Assembly (NCBI GenBank): GCA_964392615.1
Contig: CAYMRB010000503.1
Span: forward strand, 1 to 6,711
Direction of reading: 5' to 3'
Length of the DNA: 6,711 nt
Source of the DNA: CAYMRB01 sp964392615
GTDB taxonomy: Bacteria > Planctomycetota > UBA8108
The notes beneath the pieces are model-generated. The model was given only the letters and a program-made list of their open reading frames with translations, had not been told where the DNA came from and did no database searches. The position numbers were made by a program, and so were the translations under genes. Positions 1 through 4,612 of the stretch are shown one piece after another (the first letter of the stretch is position 1; every line of letters starts with the position of its first letter).

Positions 1-3000
1 CAAGATCGCCAAGGAGAAGGTGATCGCCGGGCTGAAATCGCGTCAAGGCGAGAAGCCACCGACGGAAGAAGAGCGACTCGAAGCGCTCTACCAGAAGCTG
101 CTCGAGGAAGATCCGACTCTCGGCCGGACTCCCAAGGCAGCGTTGATGCCGCGACTCCAAGCGATGCTCGAGCGCGGAGAGGGGAAGAACCTCCGTCCCG
201 AGAAGACGACTCGGCAACGAATGATGTCGTTCGGCCTGTACTGCAATGATCTGATCGAGAGCGGCCAGGTCGAGCGCGTCGACCAGGATCTCAAGAGGGT
301 GTTCGATGTCGCGGTGGCGGAGATCCTGCGTCAAGGTCGACAGAGGGAGCGAGATCGAGCCGCAGATCGGCCCCGTGGCAGGGGCGGCCTCCCGGGCACG
401 GTGAAGTGGCGCGTTCGGCTGGGCGGTGCCGTCGGGTATCACTCACCCGCCATCGCGAAGGACGGAACCATCTACATGACGGCTGACGGACAACGTCTCG
501 CCGCGTTGAACCCGGACGGGACCGTGAAATGGACCTTCGTGGCGCGCGGCTACCCGATCGCCGGCGCCGCCATCGGCAACGACGGAACGATCTACATCGG
601 CACCTGGTCGCAGGACGGCCGCGACAGCCGTATCTATGCGATCACGGCCGCTGGCACGGAGAAGTGGAGCTATCCGGTCGGCGACAAGATCGATTTCTCT
701 TCCCCGGCGATCGGCAAGGACGGGACGATCTACGTCGGGTGCTACGACGACTACCTCTACGCGATGAATCCCGACGGGACGAAGAAGTGGAGCTACCGCG
801 CCGAGTTCAACCTCTTCTCTTCGCCCGTGGTCGGACAGGACGGCACGATCTACATCACATCGGAAAACGGCAAGCTGTACGCCGTCGATGCGGGCGGCAC
901 CGAGAAGTGGCGCTTTCAAACGGGGCATTACATCCACGGCTCCCCCTCCATCGCGGAGGACGGCACCGTCTACATCGGATCCAGTGACAAGAACCTGTAT
1001 GCGATCAACCCGAAGGACGGCTCCGAGAAGTGGCGGTTCACGGCGAAGGACCAGGTGCATGCTCCCCCGGCCATCGGAGAGGGCGGGATACTCTATGTGG
1101 GATCGAACGACGGCAATTTCTACGCGCTGAATCCGGATGGCACCAAGAGGTGGAGTTTCCGGACGGGCAAGCGAGTCGACAACTGCTCCGCCGCCATCGG
1201 CAAAGATGGGACGATCTACTTCGGATCTGACGACAACCACATCTACGCGCTGAACCCGGACGGCAGCGAGAAGTGGCGATTCGCGATGAGCGGGGTGGAT
1301 GACATGGACTCGTCCCCCGCGATCGGCGAGGACGGGACGATCTATGTCGGGTCCATGGACGGTCACCTGTACGCGATTCACGGCAATTCGGGGGGCCTGG
1401 CCGACACGGCGTGGCCAAAGTTCGGACGCAACCTGCGTCAAACGGGTCGCGCCGAGGCGGCGGGTTCCGACGAAGACATCGAGAAGGGTCGCGACGCCGG
1501 GTCAGCGGGAATCCGGCGTCCGGGTCGACAAGAGGAACGAGGTCGAACCGAAGCGATCCCCGGCAAGCGCCTTGTTTCCAAGGGCCAGACCGGCTGGCGC
1601 TACCTCGACACCGAGATTCCTGCGAGATCGTGGACTCACGCCGACTTCGACGACTCGAGATGGAAGATGGGTCGCGCACCGCTCGGCTACGGTGAGGACG
1701 ACGTCGCGACGCGGCTCGACTTCGGCGACGACGCGGAGGGCAAGTTCCCGGTCGCCTTCTTCCGCCTGAAGTTCGAGGTCGACGAATCGACTGAAGCCTA
1801 CGCCGGGAGGATCCGCGCAGACGACGGAGCCGTGGTCTATCTGAACGGCGAGGAGGTCCACCGCTTGCGCGTCCGGGAGGGAGAGGTCGACTATCGCGAG
1901 TACTCGAGCGCCGTGCTCCCGAGCGGCGGAGCGGACGAAAGGAAGCTCGTCTACTTCCCGGTCGATGCGAAGGCGATCGTGAAGGGTGAGAACACGCTCG
2001 CGATCAGCGTCCACCAGTCGAGCGGCACGAGCAGCGATCTCGCCCTCGACCTCGAGCTGCTCGGCGTCACGAAGGAGCAGCTCGCCGAGATCGAGGAGCG
2101 AGAAAAGGCGACCCAGGGCGCTCGGAACGCTCGAGCCGCGCGTGAGCGCGACGAGTCGGAGAGAGACCCGAGAGCCGTGGATGCTCGCCTGCTGGCGTTC
2201 GTCAAGCAGCAGATCGCCGAGGTCCTGCCGCAAGTCGGCGCCAACATCGCCGAACGTTACAGACTGGGGGAGGGGGAGATCACGCAGCTCCAGGACGCCG
2301 TTCTGAAGGCGACCGGCGAGATGCTCGAGGATCCTGCGCGCGCTCAGAATCTCGGCATGCGCCTGCGCGTGGGCTACGAATCGCGAGCCGTCGTCTTGGA
2401 CGCTCTGTTGTCCGAGGCCACGACGAAGGCGGTGTTCGCCGAGCGACTGAGCGCGGAGCAGTTCGCCGACTACATCGCGTTCACGAAGTCCCGTCGTCTG
2501 AGAGAGGAGCGGGCGATCGGTCGGCAGCTGACCGCGTGGCTCGACCGGCAGCTCAGCTTGACGGGAGCGCAGCGCGAGAAGGTCGAGCGTCTGATGGCGA
2601 GCCGGCCCGGAGCTGCACCGCGCACCAATGCGCGAGAGCGGCCGCTGTCTGCGATGTCGATGCTGCACTCGCCAGATCCGGCGAACCAAGTTCGCCAACG
2701 CCTGACGGGCAAGACTCATGGGCTCTTGACTTCGAAGCAGTCCGAGGTCTGGAAGCTGCTGACGCAACCGCGAGAGAAGCCGGACGAGGACCTTCTCGAA
2801 GCGCAGATCGAGAGGGCGGTCAACGAGATCATCGCCGAGCATAGGGCGGGGAGACTCAACCGTGAGGAGGCCGGTGCCGAGATCGAGGCCGTCAGGAAAC
2901 AGATCAGGGCCGACGCGGAGCTCGGAGAGTCGAGCGCCTCCTCCCAGGAGCGTCGAAGAGCATGGGCCGCGGCCAGACTGGCGGCCCATTCCGAGCAACT

Positions 3001-3541
3001 CGGGCCACTCGAAGGCCGAGCGGCGAAGCGACTCGAGCTGGTCGCGAAGGGCGTCGTCGAAGCACACCTCGAGAGGCAAGCCGAGAACGACCACAACGAA
3101 GATCGGACCGCGGCGGGACTTCGCCTACCGGCGGTACCCCGACCGGACCTCGCGGATCACCCGCTCTACCAGAAGACGATCGAGCGCGTTCTGTCGAAGG
3201 AAGCCTACACCGCCTACAGGGAGAAGCGCGTGGCGCGTGGCGCCTACCGCCGCCAGGCGACGCGCGATCTGATCCTCTCCGCCTTCGACTGCCTTCTCCT
3301 CCTCGGCGAGAAGCAGCGTGCGGCGTTCGAGCGTCTCGTCCCGAGCACGACGGAGACGAGCCACCAGCCAGCGACCGCTCTGGTGGCCACGCTCTACCGC
3401 GGCATGGATCGATCGAGCTTGAGCGCCGCCCAGTGGCGGGACTTCCGCAACTACGTGCAGGAGATCGCCTGGCGCGAGCTCCAGGGCGAAGACGATGACG
3501 ACGACGAGGATCCGCGACGCCGGAGGGAGCGCCGTGAGTAG
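1..3541 (+). CDS. PQQ-like beta-propeller / galactose-binding-like / helical-repeat mosaic protein, 5' partial
   Basis: Codons run in frame from base 2 with no stop before TAG at 3539-3541, so the gene enters from the left. A GTG at 20 follows AAGGAG (11-16), but only 3 bases away and without a signal peptide, so I prefer an upstream start. Numbering residues from that GTG: 1-125 are charged and helical; 126-478 hold eight PQQ-like repeats (pattern T.KW ... DGTIYVGS ... LYALNPDG) ending in a WPKFGRNLRQTGR closing motif; 518-683 form a galactose-binding-like sandwich (FDDSRW, LGYGEDD, ADDGAVVYLNGEEV, HQSSGTSSDL); 684-1155 are helical with LSAEQ/LTGAQR-type motifs; the tail is acidic then arginine-rich (EDDDDDED, RRRRERR). 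The propeller resembles BamB-type and PQQ-enzyme repeats, but I see no dehydrogenase active site, so a binding or scaffold role in the envelope is inferred. Its end overlaps the next gene, implying one operon. Domain calls are firm; function is unknown. Confidence 0.93.
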   Translation, partial: KIAKEKVIAGLKSRQGEKPPTEEERLEALYQKLLEEDPTLGRTPKAALMPRLQAMLERGEGKNLRPEKTTRQRMMSFGLYCNDLIESGQVERVDQDLKRVFDVAVAEILRQGRQRERDRAADRPRGRGGLPGTVKWRVRLGGAVGYHSPAIAKDGTIYMTADGQRLAALNPDGTVKWTFVARGYPIAGAAIGNDGTIYIGTWSQDGRDSRIYAITAAGTEKWSYPVGDKIDFSSPAIGKDGTIYVGCYDDYLYAMNPDGTKKWSYRAEFNLFSSPVVGQDGTIYITSENGKLYAVDAGGTEKWRFQTGHYIHGSPSIAEDGTVYIGSSDKNLYAINPKDGSEKWRFTAKDQVHAPPAIGEGGILYVGSNDGNFYALNPDGTKRWSFRTGKRVDNCSAAIGKDGTIYFGSDDNHIYALNPDGSEKWRFAMSGVDDMDSSPAIGEDGTIYVGSMDGHLYAIHGNSGGLADTAWPKFGRNLRQTGRAEAAGSDEDIEKGRDAGSAGIRRPGRQEERGRTEAIPGKRLVSKGQTGWRYLDTEIPARSWTHADFDDSRWKMGRAPLGYGEDDVATRLDFGDDAEGKFPVAFFRLKFEVDESTEAYAGRIRADDGAVVYLNGEEVHRLRVREGEVDYREYSSAVLPSGGADERKLVYFPVDAKAIVKGENTLAISVHQSSGTSSDLALDLELLGVTKEQLAEIEEREKATQGARNARAARERDESERDPRAVDARLLAFVKQQIAEVLPQVGANIAERYRLGEGEITQLQDAVLKATGEMLEDPARAQNLGMRLRVGYESRAVVLDALLSEATTKAVFAERLSAEQFADYIAFTKSRRLREERAIGRQLTAWLDRQLSLTGAQREKVERLMASRPGAAPRTNARERPLSAMSMLHSPDPANQVRQRLTGKTHGLLTSKQSEVWKLLTQPREKPDEDLLEAQIERAVNEIIAEHRAGRLNREEAGAEIEAVRKQIRADAELGESSASSQERRRAWAAARLAAHSEQLGPLEGRAAKRLELVAKGVVEAHLERQAENDHNEDRTAAGLRLPAVPRPDLADHPLYQKTIERVLSKEAYTAYREKRVARGAYRRQATRDLILSAFDCLLLLGEKQRAAFERLVPSTTETSHQPATALVATLYRGMDRSSLSAAQWRDFRNYVQEIAWRELQGEDDDDDEDPRRRRERRE
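395..1453 (+). repeat. Eight PQQ-like propeller blade repeats inside the first gene
   Basis: The conserved blade codons for DGTIY begin at 461, 581, 719, 839, 959, 1082 (degenerate, GGILY), 1205 and 1331, giving spacings of 120, 138, 120, 120, 123, 123 and 126 bases. This is a roughly 40-residue period. Each unit also carries a KW pair after a [T/S].[K/R]W turn and an LYA.NPDG strand end. Eight units match a closed eight-bladed propeller of the quinoprotein type. The second unit is longer by about six residues (WSQDGRDSR loop). Codons differ between copies although the protein motif is kept, so the expansion is old and under protein-level selection. Confidence 0.9.
1571..2068 (+). other. Galactose-binding-like beta-sandwich domain within the first gene
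   Basis: Residues 518-683 (from the GTG at 20) contain an ordered set of motifs: GWRYLDTEIP, a FDDSRW turn, APLGYGEDD, FFRLKFEV, RADDGAVVYLNGEEV, a NTLAISVHQSSGTSSDL stretch and a closing DLELLGV strand. From memory, this order is typical of a jelly-roll module attached to secreted metallophosphoesterases, CotH/lamin-tail proteins and many planctomycete proteins, usually read as a carbohydrate- or surface-binding accessory domain. It is joined to the propeller by a low-complexity linker of about 40 residues rich in Arg, Glu and Gly. The ligand is unknown. Confidence 0.75.
2252..2763 (+). repeat. Helical module, copy A, in the first gene
   Basis: Residues 745-915 (from the GTG at 20) hold an ordered set: an LG..E.......L.A.G helix starting at L749, an LSAEQ..DY helix starting at R809, a D..LSLTGAQREKVERL helix ending near 860, and LLTSKQSEVWKLL at 902-914. 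The same order recurs in copy B at 2984-3460. The 56-residue core (809-864) aligns with copy B without gaps, sharing by eye L, S, E, Y, R, A, D, L, L, Q, R, E, R, L and S. The core looks like the LTxEQ-type helical segments common in planctomycete proteins, a recollection rather than a search result. Confidence 0.6.
2984..3460 (+). repeat. Helical module, copy B, in the first gene
   Basis: This is the second copy of the helical module. It has LG.LEGRAAKRLELVAKG starting at L994, VLSKEAYTAY at 1057, the D..LLLGEKQRAAFERL helix ending near 1108, and SLSAAQWRDFRNYV near 1133-1146. The distance from the LG motif to the LS motif is 64 residues here and 61 in copy A; the distance from LS to the last LS/LT motif is shorter (76 versus 93). 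Between the copies lies a charged stretch (residues about 916-985) with its own LNREEAGAEIEAVRKQI helix. Confidence 0.6.
3522..3526 (+). promoter_or_regulatory. Shine-Dalgarno site for the toroid gene (GGAGG)
   Basis: GGAGG sits inside the last codons of the first gene, exactly 7 bases before GTG at 3534. It decides the start: an in-frame ATG at 3495 has no comparable site and would place 13 charged residues in front of a clean signal peptide. Because both the site and the start lie within the upstream coding sequence, ribosomes ending the first gene can probably re-initiate here. Confidence 0.8.
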
Positions 3542-4607
3542 ACTCTGGCTGCTGCTCCCGATCCTGTTGTCGCTCGAGGGCCTCCTTGCACCACCCGCGC
3601 GCGCCCAAGGGGCGATTGCCGACGGCGCCCGAGTTCGCTACGGGCGCGGGGTGCCATCGACGGTCCGCGTCATCAACGCGCGCGCTCTGAAGTACCTCGC
3701 GGCCACGCAGAAGGAAGACGGCAGCTGGCAAGGCGGAACGCTGGGCTCGGGGATCACGGGCATCGCGATCATGGCTTTCATGGCGAGCGGCGAGGATCCG
3801 GACTTCGGCCCCTATGCGAAGAACCTCCGCCGGGCGCTGCGCCGCATCATCCTCGATCAGGATGCGAAGACCGGACACATCAGCGGCTCGGGGCACGGCT
3901 CGATGTACCACCACGGCTTCGCGACGCTGGCGCTGTCGGAGGCCTACGGGTCGGTCAGTGAGCGCCTCCTATGGCAAGGGAGCGAGGTGCCGCAGGAGAA
4001 TCGGCGCTCCGTCGGTCAGGCTCTCGAGCTCGCCGTGCGCTGCGCGCTGACCGCGCAGAAGAAGAACCCCTGGGGTGCCTGGCGTTACTCGCCGGAGTCG
4101 AGCGATGCCGACACGACGGTGTCGGGAACGGTGCTGATGGGCTTGCTCGGCGCACGCAACGCCGGCATCGAGGTGCCCGACGCGGCCGTCGAGAAGGCGC
4201 TGTCCTTCTTCCGCACCAACACGATGCGAGACGGGAACGTCTCGTATCAGCCTGCGCAAAGTCACGGCGACGGCATCACTCGGTCTGCGATCGCCACGCT
4301 GGTCTATGCGATGGGCAAGCGGAAGGACACGGCCGAGTACCGGGCCGCGTCCGAGTCGATCAAGCGGCGCATGGACCAGAGCGTCACCGACTATCCACTC
4401 TACTACCGCTACTACATGGCGCAGGCTCTGTTCCACAGCGATGTCGACGCCTGGAAGGCCTGGAACCGCCGAACCACGGAGAAGCTACAGAAACAGCAGA
4501 AGGACAACGGCAGTTTTGCGAGCTCGCACGGGGCGGCTTACGGAACCGGGATGGCGGTCCTGACGCTGGCGCTCAACTACCGACTGCTGCCGGTCTACGA
4601 GAGGTAG
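3534..4607 (+). CDS. Secreted prenyltransferase/squalene-oxidase-repeat (alpha/alpha-toroid) protein
   Basis: The protein has 357 residues from a GTG start; the start choice rests on GGAGG 7 bases upstream and an immediate Sec signal peptide (SRLWLLLPILLSLEGLL, likely cut after ARA at residue 24). The mature part is built from helix pairs of the terpenoid-cyclase/protein-prenyltransferase fold: QKEDGSW at 59-65 (a QW-like motif), SMYHHGFATLALSEAYG at 123-139, QKKNPWGAWRY at 175-185 followed by DADTTVSGTVLMGLL, DGNVSYQPAQSHGDGITRSA near 233-252, and QQKDNGSF at 321-328. The SMY.HGFATL motif recalls a large planctomycete family of secreted toroid proteins. It is about half the length of a squalene-hopene cyclase (usually 600-700 residues), and DADTT only partly resembles that enzyme's DxDD acid motif, so catalysis is not supported. 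It overlaps the first gene by 8 bases and is followed by the third after 5 bases. Fold is confident; role is unknown. Confidence 0.93.
   Translation: MSRLWLLLPILLSLEGLLAPPARAQGAIADGARVRYGRGVPSTVRVINARALKYLAATQKEDGSWQGGTLGSGITGIAIMAFMASGEDPDFGPYAKNLRRALRRIILDQDAKTGHISGSGHGSMYHHGFATLALSEAYGSVSERLLWQGSEVPQENRRSVGQALELAVRCALTAQKKNPWGAWRYSPESSDADTTVSGTVLMGLLGARNAGIEVPDAAVEKALSFFRTNTMRDGNVSYQPAQSHGDGITRSAIATLVYAMGKRKDTAEYRAASESIKRRMDQSVTDYPLYYRYYMAQALFHSDVDAWKAWNRRTTEKLQKQQKDNGSFASSHGAAYGTGMAVLTLALNYRLLPVYER
4601..4605 (+). promoter_or_regulatory. Shine-Dalgarno site for the third gene (GAGGT)
   Basis: GAGGT lies 7 bases before ATG at 4613 and overlaps the first base of the toroid gene's stop codon (TAG, 4605-4607). 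The spacing is the same as at the previous junction. The closer AGGAAGG purines (4606-4612) are too near the start to serve well. Placement over the stop favours coupled translation. Confidence 0.7.
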
Positions 4608-4612
4608 GAAGG

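Noticed and set aside
11..22. AAGGAG followed by GTG as the true start of the first gene
   Set aside because: The spacer is only 3 bases, the purines also encode a Lys-Glu-Lys run continuous with the following charged helix, and the protein would lack any export signal. An upstream start is more likely, though this cannot be settled from the window.
443..1441. Long antisense open frame of 332 codons opposite the propeller
   Set aside because: It mirrors the sense repeat with a regular 40-residue pattern of Val, Asp and Arg, has no domain character, and is expected opposite a GC-rich repeated gene.
395..1453. Recent DNA-level tandem repeat or CRISPR-like array, suggested by the 120-base period
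   Set aside because: The period is a multiple of three, the frame is open throughout, and synonymous positions differ between copies; it is an ordinary propeller repeat.
1502..3094. Antisense open frame of 530 codons
   Set aside because: The sense strand carries clear domains and motifs across the same bases. The antisense product is Leu/Arg-rich with no recognisable motif and no convincing ribosome site; it is a GC-rich shadow.
4608..4612. Possible promoter or terminator between the second and third genes
   Set aside because: Only five bases separate the genes and they are part of the ribosome-binding purine stretch.
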